The position numbers and the translations under genes are program-made. The notes beneath the pieces are model-generated. The model did no database searches, was not told the DNA's origin, and saw only the letters and a list, made by a program, of their open reading frames with translations. Of a stretch of DNA of 24,683 nt, positions 6,824 through 15,252 are shown in pieces. How positions within the stretch are numbered: position 1 is the first letter of the stretch; each line of letters begins with the position of its first letter. Source of the stretch: Caryophanales bacterium UBA3835 (GTDB lineage Bacteria; Bacillota_I; Bacilli_A; RFN20; CAG-826); assembly GCA_002392945.1 (NCBI GenBank), contig DGHZ01000031.1:12623-37305 (forward strand), given 5' to 3'.

Positions 6824-6851
6824 ATTCTAACTTAAGTTAAAAAAATGTAAA
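6824..6851 (-). promoter_or_regulatory. Promoter of the small membrane protein gene, with an embedded palindrome
   Basis: Reading the minus strand: TTTACA (6851-6846), a 16-base spacer and TAGAAT (6829-6824). The expected start is at about 6818, one or two bases from the ATG at 6817, so the mRNA would be leaderless. A perfect 12-base palindrome, TAACTTAAGTTA (6828-6839), fills most of the spacer and is a candidate repressor site. Confidence 0.55.
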
Positions 6852-6881
6852 ACCATTGTTTTTTTTGAATAATTCCGCGTA

Positions 6882-6921
6882 TATAATTTATATGTACATG
6901 TGTTGAGTGCTTCACTCAGCA
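6882..6921 (+). promoter_or_regulatory. Promoter -10 and 5' hairpin of the alpha-glucan operon
   Basis: A perfect TATAAT lies at 6882-6887. Upstream is T-rich; TTTTTT at 17 bases or TTGTTT (6856-6861) at 20 bases are the only -35 candidates, so activation or a regulator is likely. The start at about 6894 gives a leader of roughly 59 bases. It opens with a strong inverted repeat, TGTTGAGTG (6901-6909) / CACTCAGCA (6913-6921), around a CTT loop. This could be an RNA-stabilising hairpin or a protein operator just after the start site. It is not a terminator because no T-run follows. Confidence 0.5.
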
Positions 6922-6952
6922 TAAAAGAATTTTTCAAAAGTAGGGACAATGT

Positions 6953-8761
6953 ATGAAAAAAAGAATTTTTAATTGGTCTTTGTTTCCAGCTATTGGTTTT
7001 TTGCTATTTGGATCTTTATCGTTCACTTCTTGTGGAAATTCTGCATTTAAATCCGCAACTGTACGATTAGACAAAAGTGAAATCCAAATGTCTGTTGGAG
7101 ACACGCAAAAACTCACCGTTATGGTAAGTAAAGGTTATAATTCGGAACTCATTTGGGTTAGTTCGAATGAATCTGTTGCTTATGTAGATAACGGTTACGT
7201 ATTTGGCGTTGGAGAAGGTATGGCTAGAATTACTGCCTTCTATGGTGGTGGCTATGCCGGATGTAATGTAACAGTTCGTGAAAGCGGTGTTGGACCAGTT
7301 GATGCTCCAAAAATCAACTTAAGTTCTAACAGTGAAACCATCAAAGTTGATGATTCATTCACTTTATCTGTTACCTCAGTTAATCCAGCTGACACTACTG
7401 TCACATTTAAAAGTGGTGATACTAATATCGTCACTCTTACTGAACTTGATCCAAAATCAGTGACTGTTACTGGCCAATCCGTTGGTTCGACTACAGTGTC
7501 TGTTGAAGGTAGTAACGGTATTACAAGAATTTGTCAAGTGACCGTTACTGATGGTAGTTCTCCAACCTCTGAATATAATACTGGCGATTTAGGAACTCTA
7601 AATTACTCTGGAAGCCTTAAAATTGGTTCACCTAAAAACCAAAGAACATTCATGGAAGGCTTATTAAATGACTTCAACACTATCACTGGTAGTAATATGT
7701 CATTTACTATCATGGACTTTGAAGAAGATAACGGTACTAGCGGCTATCAAGACGCGTCAGGTATGCCTGCTGTCTTCCCATATGCTAGTGACCAAACCAT
7801 GACTCTTTCTCAATTTGGTGCTTTAGCTAATGTTCCAAACGCCGATGTTGAATGGATTATCAATAACATGGGTGATAACGTGAAAAAAGCTGCTTCCTTA
7901 AGCAAAGTCGTTGGTTATCCATTCGCTGCTGATAATGGTTTAGTTATGTTCTACTCCAAATCTACATTTACCGGACATGAAGAAGCTTTAGAAACTCTTC
8001 CTGCTTTATTAGATTATGCTAAGAGCTTAGGACCTGATTATGAAGTCGACTATAACTTAAGTTCTGGTTTCTATATTTCTCCAGCATTAATGTCTTATAA
8101 TAACGGCGAACCTTTATATAGCGTTGAAGTTGATGGACAGTCCTATACTGCTACTAGTAACTTCAATTGTCCTAATGGTGTTAAAGCCGCTAAAGACCTA
8201 AGAGATTTTATTACTCATAAGGCTATTAGAAATGCTGCTTCTGCCCCTAAACTATCAGATTTCGTAGTTGCTACAATTACTGACTGTTCTAAAGTTGAAA
8301 ACTTTAAGAAATCACTTGGTAGCGAATACGGTGTTGCCCCTCTTCCATATATTGATTCTGCTAAGACTGCTAGATTAGGCAGTTACTTAGGTTATAAATT
8401 CTACGGTGTCAACTTACAGTTAAGTAAGGATGATATGAATAAGGCCTTTAAAGTTGCTAGATTCTTATGCTCTGAATATGCTCAACACAAGAGATTTATG
8501 CAATATAGTGTTAGACCAACATTATTAAATGCGAAAATGCATGATGATTTCATTTCTGCCATTAATGCTGAGCCACATATTAAAGCATTAAATGAGCAAT
8601 CACAAAATAACGGTGTCATTCCAATGAAAGCTGTTTCCTCTTCTCTTTGGAGCGAATCTATGGTGACTTACACCAGCCTTAAAGCTGTCCCAGCAGGAGC
8701 TGCAGACAGCGTCTATGAAGGTATTTTAAATACCTTAGATAAGGCTTTAAGACAAGGATAA
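6953..8761 (+). CDS. Sugar ABC importer solute-binding lipoprotein fused to two BIG2 domains (MalE-like)
   Basis: A 602-residue protein. Lipobox FTSC puts the lipidated cysteine at 27. Residues about 36-108 and 119-199 are two Ig-like BIG2 domains: each has the pattern 'L...... V.D...L.V', a W/F-x-S-x-[DN] strand and 'V.G...G.A.I.....', ending in a Cys-x-V-T-V strand. A short linker follows. From about 217 the protein is an extracellular solute-binding family 1 domain (SLKIGSPKNQRTFMEGLLNDF, VVGYPFAADNGLVMFYSKS, YGVAPLPYIDSAKTARLGSY), the maltose/maltodextrin-binding type. Family members are usually about 400 residues without Ig domains. The BIG2 pair may lift the binding domain away from the membrane or dock it to the other BIG2 lipoproteins of this operon. 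AGGGA at 6942-6946 supports the ATG. It is the first gene of the operon; the ligand (maltodextrin) is inferred from neighbours. Confidence 0.88.
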   Translation: MKKRIFNWSLFPAIGFLLFGSLSFTSCGNSAFKSATVRLDKSEIQMSVGDTQKLTVMVSKGYNSELIWVSSNESVAYVDNGYVFGVGEGMARITAFYGGGYAGCNVTVRESGVGPVDAPKINLSSNSETIKVDDSFTLSVTSVNPADTTVTFKSGDTNIVTLTELDPKSVTVTGQSVGSTTVSVEGSNGITRICQVTVTDGSSPTSEYNTGDLGTLNYSGSLKIGSPKNQRTFMEGLLNDFNTITGSNMSFTIMDFEEDNGTSGYQDASGMPAVFPYASDQTMTLSQFGALANVPNADVEWIINNMGDNVKKAASLSKVVGYPFAADNGLVMFYSKSTFTGHEEALETLPALLDYAKSLGPDYEVDYNLSSGFYISPALMSYNNGEPLYSVEVDGQSYTATSNFNCPNGVKAAKDLRDFITHKAIRNAASAPKLSDFVVATITDCSKVENFKKSLGSEYGVAPLPYIDSAKTARLGSYLGYKFYGVNLQLSKDDMNKAFKVARFLCSEYAQHKRFMQYSVRPTLLNAKMHDDFISAINAEPHIKALNEQSQNNGVIPMKAVSSSLWSESMVTYTSLKAVPAGAADSVYEGILNTLDKALRQG

Positions 8762-8778
8762 TAAACTAGGAATTATTT

Positions 8779-10296
8779 ATGACAACGATTCAATATTTGT
8801 CATTAACAAAATTTGAGAGATTCCTTGTCAACTTTGGAAACTTCTTTAGAGGGATTGGCATTGGTTTTGTCAACTTCTTTAAACGTATTCCAAATAAACT
8901 TCTTAAGCTATGGCATAAAATCCTTTCCCCATTTGATACTATAATCGAAGCTTGGAAAAAAGGTTCATGGGGTGTTAGGACTAATTTCTTGGTCATGGGC
9001 TTTTATCAATTAACTCATCACCAAGTTATTAGAGGAGTTCTCTATCTTTTGTTTGAGGCAGTCTTTATCTGGTTTATGATCAGTACAGGCTTCCCATATT
9101 TAGCAAAATTAGGAAACTTAGGCTCATTTGCTGCGAAAAGCAGTATCTTTATCGACGATGTTAAGGAAGGTACCTCTACCATTATTCAAGGTGGAGATCT
9201 TTCATTCTCTATCCTTTTATATTCCATCGCTACCTTTATCTTAATTCTTATTTTTGTGGTTTTATGGTACTTCTCTATTAGAGACGCTAAATCACTTCAA
9301 GATAATAATTATGTTGGAAAATATGCGAAGGATTCAGAATTCTTCCATGATATCTTAGATTCTAAATATCACACATTATTACTCGCAATTCCAATTGTTG
9401 GACTTGTAGGATTTACTGTTATTCCAGTTATCTTCATGATTATTACTGGTTTTACAAACTATAGTGGAACCCAATTCTATCTCTTTGACTGGGTTGGTTT
9501 TGATAACTATAGAGGATTCTTCTCAAGTTCTAATTCTTCTGGATTAGTTAGTGTCTTCTTTAAAGTGTTAGCGTGGACCCTTTTATGGGCTTTACTTGCT
9601 ACATTCACTAACTACTTCTTAGGTATGATTGTCGCCTTATTAATTAATAAGAAAGGCATTAAACTTAAGAAATTATGGAGAACAGTTTTAATTTTAACAA
9701 TCGCTGTTCCTCAATTCGTCTCGTTGCTTTTGATTAACCAAATGCTGGCTGGTAATGGCGTACTTACTAATTTGTTCCGTAACTGGGGTTGGATTAGTGG
9801 CGCTGAAAGCGCATTTGATAATAAGATTTTATCCCGTGTTCTCATTATTATTGTTAACACTTGGGTTGGTGTTCCATACACAATGCTTATTTGTTCTGGT
9901 ATTTTAATGAACATTCCAGAGGACTTATATGAGTCGGCACGTATTGACGGAGCCTCTTCATTTAAGATGTATACCGCTATTACGCTTCCATATATGCTCT
10001 TTATTACCGGACCATATTTATTGTCGCAGTTTATTGGAAACATCAATAACTTCAATATCGTCTATCTCTTATCTCGTGGTGCTCCATCGATGGGTATGGC
10101 CTCACTCGGATATGGCGATGTTGGTGAAACTGACTTGTTAATTACTTGGATTTATAAAATGTCTATGGAAGGACAAGATAAAGCTTACGCTGTGGCCTGT
10201 GCCCTTGGTGTTTTAGTCTTTATTATTATTGCTGTCTTCTCCTTGATCTTCTATGGACGCAGTAATTCTGTTAAGAATGAGGAGGATTTCCAATAA
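8779..10296 (+). CDS. Maltodextrin ABC importer permease, MalF-type
   Basis: A 505-residue membrane protein. The first about 85 residues are an unusual cytoplasmic, basic-aromatic, amphipathic segment (repeated F/K-rich stretches such as VNFFKRIPNKLLKLWHKI). A helix at 86-104, an extracytoplasmic loop and a helix at about 143-166 follow, then the transport core from about 199. The coupling (EAA) loop is at 381-404, EDLYESARIDGASSFKMYTA, with ITLP after it, and contacts the ATPase. Six helices form the core. It pairs with the next gene product to form the channel for alpha-1,4-glucan oligosaccharides. It follows the binding-protein gene by 17 bases, with AGGA ahead, and shares a TAATG stop-start overlap with the MalG-type gene. 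Length resembles Escherichia coli MalF, but the N-terminal extension is different in kind and has no obvious match that I recognise. Confidence 0.92.
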   Translation: MTTIQYLSLTKFERFLVNFGNFFRGIGIGFVNFFKRIPNKLLKLWHKILSPFDTIIEAWKKGSWGVRTNFLVMGFYQLTHHQVIRGVLYLLFEAVFIWFMISTGFPYLAKLGNLGSFAAKSSIFIDDVKEGTSTIIQGGDLSFSILLYSIATFILILIFVVLWYFSIRDAKSLQDNNYVGKYAKDSEFFHDILDSKYHTLLLAIPIVGLVGFTVIPVIFMIITGFTNYSGTQFYLFDWVGFDNYRGFFSSSNSSGLVSVFFKVLAWTLLWALLATFTNYFLGMIVALLINKKGIKLKKLWRTVLILTIAVPQFVSLLLINQMLAGNGVLTNLFRNWGWISGAESAFDNKILSRVLIIIVNTWVGVPYTMLICSGILMNIPEDLYESARIDGASSFKMYTAITLPYMLFITGPYLLSQFIGNINNFNIVYLLSRGAPSMGMASLGYGDVGETDLLITWIYKMSMEGQDKAYAVACALGVLVFIIIAVFSLIFYGRSNSVKNEEDFQ

Positions 10297-11168
10297 TGGC
10301 AAAGATTCATGCTTCAAAAAGATTTGTGGATAAGAGCCAAAAGGTGACAACTTATGTTGTTTTAACAATTATCTCCGTTATTTGGCTATTCCCATTCTTA
10401 TATTTAATTCTTCAATCATTCGCAGATATTCAAAATCCTGCATATAATTCAAAAAGTATTTTCCCTAATATTTGGACATTTGGTAACTACGCAAAATTAT
10501 TTACCGATTCGACAGTTCCATTTATGAATTGGTGGCTTAATACTTTAATCATTGCTTTCTTTACAGCCTTACTTCAAACGATTTTAGTCTTAATGACCTC
10601 GTACGCGTTATCTAGATTAAGATTTAAAGGAAGACAAGGACTCATGAAATTAATCCTTATTTTGGGCATGTTCCCTGGCTTCTTAGGAATGCTAGTTATC
10701 TATTACATTCTTGATTTATTAGGATTAAATACTTCTATTTATTCATTAATTTTGGTTTATACCGCCTCTAGTGCGATGAGTTATTACGTCGCAAAAGGAT
10801 TCTTTGATACGATTCCTAAATCTCTAGATGAAGCGGTGATGATTGACGGTGGAACCAAGAACACTGTCTTCTGGAGAGTGATTATTCCACTTTCAAAACC
10901 AATTATTATTTACACCATCTTAGTGTCATTCACTGGACCTTGGGGCGACTTCATGTTTGGTAAATACATTATTCAATCCGCAGGTATTCAACCAACCGGA
11001 TATACCGTTGCTGTTGGCTTACAAGGTTTAACAACAATGGCCACTAACGATTATTATGGAGCGTTCTGCGCTGGTGCAGTACTTGTCTCCATTCCGATCA
11101 CCGCGTTATTCTTCTGGTTACAACGTTATTACGTTGAAGGTATCGCTGGTGGAGCGGTTAAAGGTTAA
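10296..11168 (+). CDS. Maltodextrin ABC importer permease, MalG-type
   Basis: A 290-residue protein with six membrane helices and the coupling loop LDEAVMIDGGTKNTVFWRVI at about 177-196, followed by IPLSKP. The C-terminal GGAVKG is characteristic of MalG-like permeases, whose tail reaches into the ATPase dimer. It is the partner of the preceding permease. Start and stop overlap in TAATG, and GGAGG lies about ten bases before the ATG, inside the upstream gene. Nothing unusual in length or motifs. Confidence 0.94.
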   Translation: MAKIHASKRFVDKSQKVTTYVVLTIISVIWLFPFLYLILQSFADIQNPAYNSKSIFPNIWTFGNYAKLFTDSTVPFMNWWLNTLIIAFFTALLQTILVLMTSYALSRLRFKGRQGLMKLILILGMFPGFLGMLVIYYILDLLGLNTSIYSLILVYTASSAMSYYVAKGFFDTIPKSLDEAVMIDGGTKNTVFWRVIIPLSKPIIIYTILVSFTGPWGDFMFGKYIIQSAGIQPTGYTVAVGLQGLTTMATNDYYGAFCAGAVLVSIPITALFFWLQRYYVEGIAGGAVKG

Positions 11169-11183
11169 TAGGAGGAAGATTAT

Positions 11184-13742
11184 ATGGCTTCTTTAAAATT
11201 AGAACACATTTACAAAGTCTATCCTAACGGACATAAGGCTGTTAGTGACTTTAATATGAATATTGAAGATGGAGAATTTATCGTCTTCGTTGGTCCTTCT
11301 GGATGTGGTAAATCCACAACCTTAAGAATGATCGCTGGATTAGAAGAAATCTCCACTGGTGAACTTTATATCGGTGACACCCTTGTTAACGATATGCAGC
11401 CAAAAGATAGAGATATCGCCATGGTCTTCCAAAACTATGCTCTTTATCCACATATGACTGTTTATGAAAATATGGCCTTTGGTCTTACTTTAAGAAAGAC
11501 TCCAAGGACCGAAATTCATGAAAAAGTGATGTGGGCCGCTGACGTTTTAGGTTTAAAAGAATATTTAGATAGAAAACCAAAAGCGATGTCTGGTGGTCAA
11601 AGACAACGTGTTTCTTTAGGCAGAGCGATTTTACGTAATCCTAAAGTCATGTTACTTGACGAACCATTATCTAACCTTGATGCGAAATTAAGAGGTCAAA
11701 TGAGAAGTATGATCTCTAAACTCCATCAACAATTAAAAACAACATTTATTTACGTTACTCACGACCAAGTCGAAGCTATGACTCTTGGTACTAGAGTTGT
11801 GGTTATGAAATTAGGACGTGTCCAACAAATTGACACTCCTCAAAACTTATATGATCATCCAGTTAATAAGTTTGTCGCTGGATTTATTGGAACCCCACAA
11901 ATGAATTTCTTTAACGTAAGACTTAAAGATAACGGTCAGGATGTTGATGTAATTTGGCAAGATTGTGAACAACCTTCCTTAAAACTTTCTCATGACCATG
12001 TCTTAAAAGCGGAAAGAAAATATTTAACTGGCGAAAAAGATATCATTTTAGGCTTTAGATGCGAAGCTATTTCTGCAGATGAAGAAGAAGTCGCTAAAGG
12101 GGATAACGTTGTTGATGTCACAATTTCTCACTTTGAAGAACTTGGTAATGAAACTCTTATCTACGGCGATTTAAAAGAAATCGAAGCCTTAGGTGCAGAA
12201 AGTAAGACTGCTGTTATTATTAAAGCTCCTAGTAAGATGGGACATGTTGCTGGTGATGTGATTAAAGCGAGAATCGATGTTGAACATATTCATTTATTTG
12301 ACGCAGAAAGCGAATTCACCATTATTCCACAAGTTCCAGAAAGAAACGTTTTACCAGTTTCTATTGAAAACGATAAGATGACTTTATTTGGTACTGCTGC
12401 TAAACCTCAATCAATTCCTGTTGATTATTTAGTTAATGGGACTATCGCTTTGCCATTAGACGCTACTGTGGTTTCTGAAGCTGGCAGTGTTGAAGGAAAA
12501 GTCGAATTAGTGGAGAAACATCGTGACGTTAATATCGCTTTAGTGAAAGTTGACGATAAGAAATTATTCTTAAAAGTTGCTGACGAAGTGAAAAAAGGCG
12601 ACTCCGTGAAGTTCACAGTTGACTATTCACGCGCTACTTTTAGAGATGAAGAAGATCAAGTTGTTGCTGAACCTTTAGCAGATAGAGATTGCCTTAATTC
12701 CACATTTGTGAATTTCAAGACTGTTTCTGAAGTCACTGGTGATCCTAAATTTGAACAATTAAGAAATGACAAAGTCCTTAAAGTTCAAGAAGAATACGCT
12801 GCTAAGCGACAAGCCTTTGAAGAAGAAAAAGCTAAAGCTTTAAAAGAGGCTGAAGAGCGTCAAGCGGCAATTGATCCTTTGGTGAGTCAAAAAGAACAAG
12901 AAATGGAAGCTAAGAAAGCAGAACTTAAAGAAAAATTAGGTGAAGCTAAAGCTAAATATAAAGCTGACTTAAAAGAAGCTAAAGCAAGACATAGCCAAAT
13001 CAGAAAAGAAGAAATGGCTAAGATTAACGAACAATATCGTAAAATCAAAGAAGATGAAGCTTTAGATTATAAAGAATTTAAGATGAAGAATAAGGACCGC
13101 GAATCTCGTAGAGCCCGTCGTTTATCTTATAGTGTCTTCCGTGAAAACTTCCCACAAATGAAACAAAGCGAAATTGAAAGAAAAATGAATGCTTTAGATT
13201 TCGATAAAGAAACAGAATTAAATGGCCTAAAAGCCCATTATTCACAGTTTGTGGCTTTAAGTAAAGACAAGATGAAAGAAGATGAAAAACTCTTTAAGGA
13301 AGAGTGTTATCCTCTTGAAACTGTCACTAAAGAATACGAAAAGAAGACCAAAGCCTTTGATAAAGAAGAAGCTGACGCCCTTAGACGCGCGGAATTATTA
13401 TTCTTCTTTAAATATGATTATTTCTATCAATTATTATCTGACGATATTACCAATAAGATTATTCAAGGTATGGGAGAAAGAGTATTTACTAAAGTCTTCC
13501 GTGTCGAAGTTCCTCATGATGGATTTGTCGAACAAGAAGGCGCTTTAGAATTTAAAGTCGTTTCCCTTGTCAATTATGGTGATGTCAAACTCTATAAATG
13601 CGCTGGCGAACTCTATGGTGAGAAAGTCACTGCATATATCAATCAAGAAAGGGATATTGCTTTAGGAAGCGTAATTCATCTCGCTCCAGTGGTCGAGAAA
13701 ACACAAATTTACGAAGATGAACGCAATATTAGGTTGTACTAA
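11184..13742 (+). CDS. Giant MalK/MsmX-type sugar importer ATPase with coiled-coil C-terminal extension
   Basis: 852 residues against about 370 for the family. Residues 1-235 are a complete ABC ATPase: Walker A GPSGCGKST (37-45), Q-loop VFQNYALYPH (81-90), signature MSGGQ (135-139), Walker B VMLLDE (155-160), H193 in VTHDQ. FIGTPQMNFF (235-243) and a TOBE/OB region up to IHLFDAE (369-375) follow, where normal MalK proteins end. Added are a further beta-rich domain (about 385-500), a charged helical coiled coil of Lys/Glu/Ala heptads (about 525-735), and a last beta domain (about 767-852) whose end ITPV-like strands and ERNIRLY resemble another TOBE domain. It energises the MalF/MalG channel. 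The added regions could sense regulators, hold the dimer or reach a cytosolic partner; that is inference. GGAGGAAG precedes the ATG. It ends in TAATG, overlapping the next gene. Confidence 0.9.
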   Translation: MASLKLEHIYKVYPNGHKAVSDFNMNIEDGEFIVFVGPSGCGKSTTLRMIAGLEEISTGELYIGDTLVNDMQPKDRDIAMVFQNYALYPHMTVYENMAFGLTLRKTPRTEIHEKVMWAADVLGLKEYLDRKPKAMSGGQRQRVSLGRAILRNPKVMLLDEPLSNLDAKLRGQMRSMISKLHQQLKTTFIYVTHDQVEAMTLGTRVVVMKLGRVQQIDTPQNLYDHPVNKFVAGFIGTPQMNFFNVRLKDNGQDVDVIWQDCEQPSLKLSHDHVLKAERKYLTGEKDIILGFRCEAISADEEEVAKGDNVVDVTISHFEELGNETLIYGDLKEIEALGAESKTAVIIKAPSKMGHVAGDVIKARIDVEHIHLFDAESEFTIIPQVPERNVLPVSIENDKMTLFGTAAKPQSIPVDYLVNGTIALPLDATVVSEAGSVEGKVELVEKHRDVNIALVKVDDKKLFLKVADEVKKGDSVKFTVDYSRATFRDEEDQVVAEPLADRDCLNSTFVNFKTVSEVTGDPKFEQLRNDKVLKVQEEYAAKRQAFEEEKAKALKEAEERQAAIDPLVSQKEQEMEAKKAELKEKLGEAKAKYKADLKEAKARHSQIRKEEMAKINEQYRKIKEDEALDYKEFKMKNKDRESRRARRLSYSVFRENFPQMKQSEIERKMNALDFDKETELNGLKAHYSQFVALSKDKMKEDEKLFKEECYPLETVTKEYEKKTKAFDKEEADALRRAELLFFFKYDYFYQLLSDDITNKIIQGMGERVFTKVFRVEVPHDGFVEQEGALEFKVVSLVNYGDVKLYKCAGELYGEKVTAYINQERDIALGSVIHLAPVVEKTQIYEDERNIRLY

Positions 13743-14545
13743 TGGCTAAAAAATTTATTCCCTTCTTATTAATTCCTCTTTTACTTACTAGCTGTGGTGG
13801 AGATTCTTTAAGTCTTGACGCTGCCAAGGAAGCTGTGTCTCATTATTCTACTGAGACAGTTTATCCATATTACAAAGTATTTGGGAAATTAGATTTTAAT
13901 GGAGAAATGATTGAAGTTGATGGAGCGACATTTGATAAAACTCCTTCAACCACAACATTTGTTCCATATGCTCGCTATAACGAAGGCTTCTTTAACGAGA
14001 ACGCCGATCCTAGAAGTAGTGATTTTGATATCGTGATTTACGCGATGGCTTCTAGAAGTTATTGGTTAAGAGCGCCTTTAAGAATCAATTCAGAAAACTT
14101 CTTTGCTTATAGCAAGAATAAAACTACTGGAGAATATACTAATAGCGAAAATAATACTTGCGCACATTATATTCTCGAGCATTTAGTCACCTCTTATGTT
14201 GGTCAAGCCGCTAATGCTAATCCAAGCAGTATGCATATGATTATGCAAAAAACTGCTGATGGCGGAATGATCTTCAAAGGCGAAGAAGTGCATACTAGAG
14301 TGACTATTGATAATTATCCATATTATCCAGACTATACCACTAATCCAGATATTGCCCCTTGGAAGGATTATAATCCTCTTCCATGTTATGGCAATGTTGT
14401 AAATGGAAAAGTGAATATCGCCTTTGAATATAATAAAGACGGATGGTTAGTCAAAGAAAGTATGTATACCTTAGGGTATGACCCTGAAAAGACCGATATT
14501 AATCAAGTCGGTCTAGAAGCTATCTATTCTTATAAATTTGAATAG
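13742..14545 (+). CDS. Lipoprotein of unknown function in the alpha-glucan operon
   Basis: A 267-residue lipoprotein with lipobox LTSC (cysteine 18) after a short basic N-terminus. The mature part is mixed alpha/beta, rich in Tyr and Asn, without BIG2 features; I recognise no family. Notable are the aromatic stretches TVYPYYKVFGKLDFNG and YPYYPDYTTNP, and only two later cysteines (C153-region and C216-region). The start codon overlaps the stop of the giant ATPase (TAATG), so the two are co-translated, which hints at a role linked to transport or to glucan binding at the cell surface. Together with the next gene it forms a pair of small lipoproteins with similar early regions ('D..K.....Y') but no clear sequence identity. 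Function unknown. Confidence 0.8.
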   Translation: MAKKFIPFLLIPLLLTSCGGDSLSLDAAKEAVSHYSTETVYPYYKVFGKLDFNGEMIEVDGATFDKTPSTTTFVPYARYNEGFFNENADPRSSDFDIVIYAMASRSYWLRAPLRINSENFFAYSKNKTTGEYTNSENNTCAHYILEHLVTSYVGQAANANPSSMHMIMQKTADGGMIFKGEEVHTRVTIDNYPYYPDYTTNPDIAPWKDYNPLPCYGNVVNGKVNIAFEYNKDGWLVKESMYTLGYDPEKTDINQVGLEAIYSYKFE

Positions 14546-14556
14546 TTAACTATTTT

Positions 14557-15225
14557 ATGAAAAAGTTTCTCTTTCCATTTGTGATTCTTGCTTGCTTAAC
14601 GGGTTGCCAAACTAAACCAGACTTAAGACAAGATATCAAAGAATTCATCTCTAATTTCAACATTAAAGACGCGATGGATACCTATAAAAAAGGTGGGTAT
14701 GTCAAGGAAGTTAATGAAATTAGTAATGGAAAGAAGTTAACCACTCGCATAGAGATGGAATTCAACTATCTCTCTAGCGAGCACCCGACTTATGTCGAAG
14801 TGACCACAAATTATGAAAATGATGTTCAGACATCAAAAGTAGAAGTCGAATTTGTGGAATTAGATGAAAAGTTCTACTTATCCACTAATGGAGAATTAAG
14901 TGAATCTTCGTTAGAGGAGTGTGGAGAACTCATTCAAAAATTCTTCTACAAAAAAGTGGATCTTGATGGTGAATATCACACTCAAGGTTGGTATTACGGA
15001 GACTTAATTAGAAATGTCGCCCCTGTAATGCAAAGTTATATCACCATTGATCAAGAAAAAGAACTCTATATCCTTGATTACACCGCTAAAGATGTAATTG
15101 AGGGGGTAGAAACTGAAACTCGCCAAAATTATTCTGTGAATAAGTTAGGAATGTTGGTTGAGAATCATGTATCGGCCACAAACGAAAATATCAAAAGAAC
15201 AACAGATGTAGTTGTCCACAATTAA
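14557..15225 (+). CDS. Small lipoprotein of unknown function
   Basis: A 222-residue lipoprotein with lipobox LTGC (cysteine 17). The mature part alternates short beta strands with charged residues (e.g. TRIEMEFNYLSSEHPTYVEV and SKVEVEFVELDEKFYLSTNG), suggesting a beta-sheet fold of the general lipoprotein-carrier or LolA-like sort, but I see no diagnostic motif. It sits 11 bases after the preceding lipoprotein gene with no Shine-Dalgarno site; a small palindrome, ATAGTTAACTAT (14543-14554), occupies the gap. Translation may depend on ribosomes finishing the previous gene. Role in the glucan system is only implied by position. Confidence 0.8.
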   Translation: MKKFLFPFVILACLTGCQTKPDLRQDIKEFISNFNIKDAMDTYKKGGYVKEVNEISNGKKLTTRIEMEFNYLSSEHPTYVEVTTNYENDVQTSKVEVEFVELDEKFYLSTNGELSESSLEECGELIQKFFYKKVDLDGEYHTQGWYYGDLIRNVAPVMQSYITIDQEKELYILDYTAKDVIEGVETETRQNYSVNKLGMLVENHVSATNENIKRTTDVVVHN

Positions 15226-15252
15226 ATTCATCGAGAAAAGGAGAAAGAAATT

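Noticed and set aside
6841..6865. Catabolite-control (cre) site before the alpha-glucan operon
   Set aside because: TGTAAAACCATTG resembles one half but lacks the central CG and the symmetric right half of the consensus.
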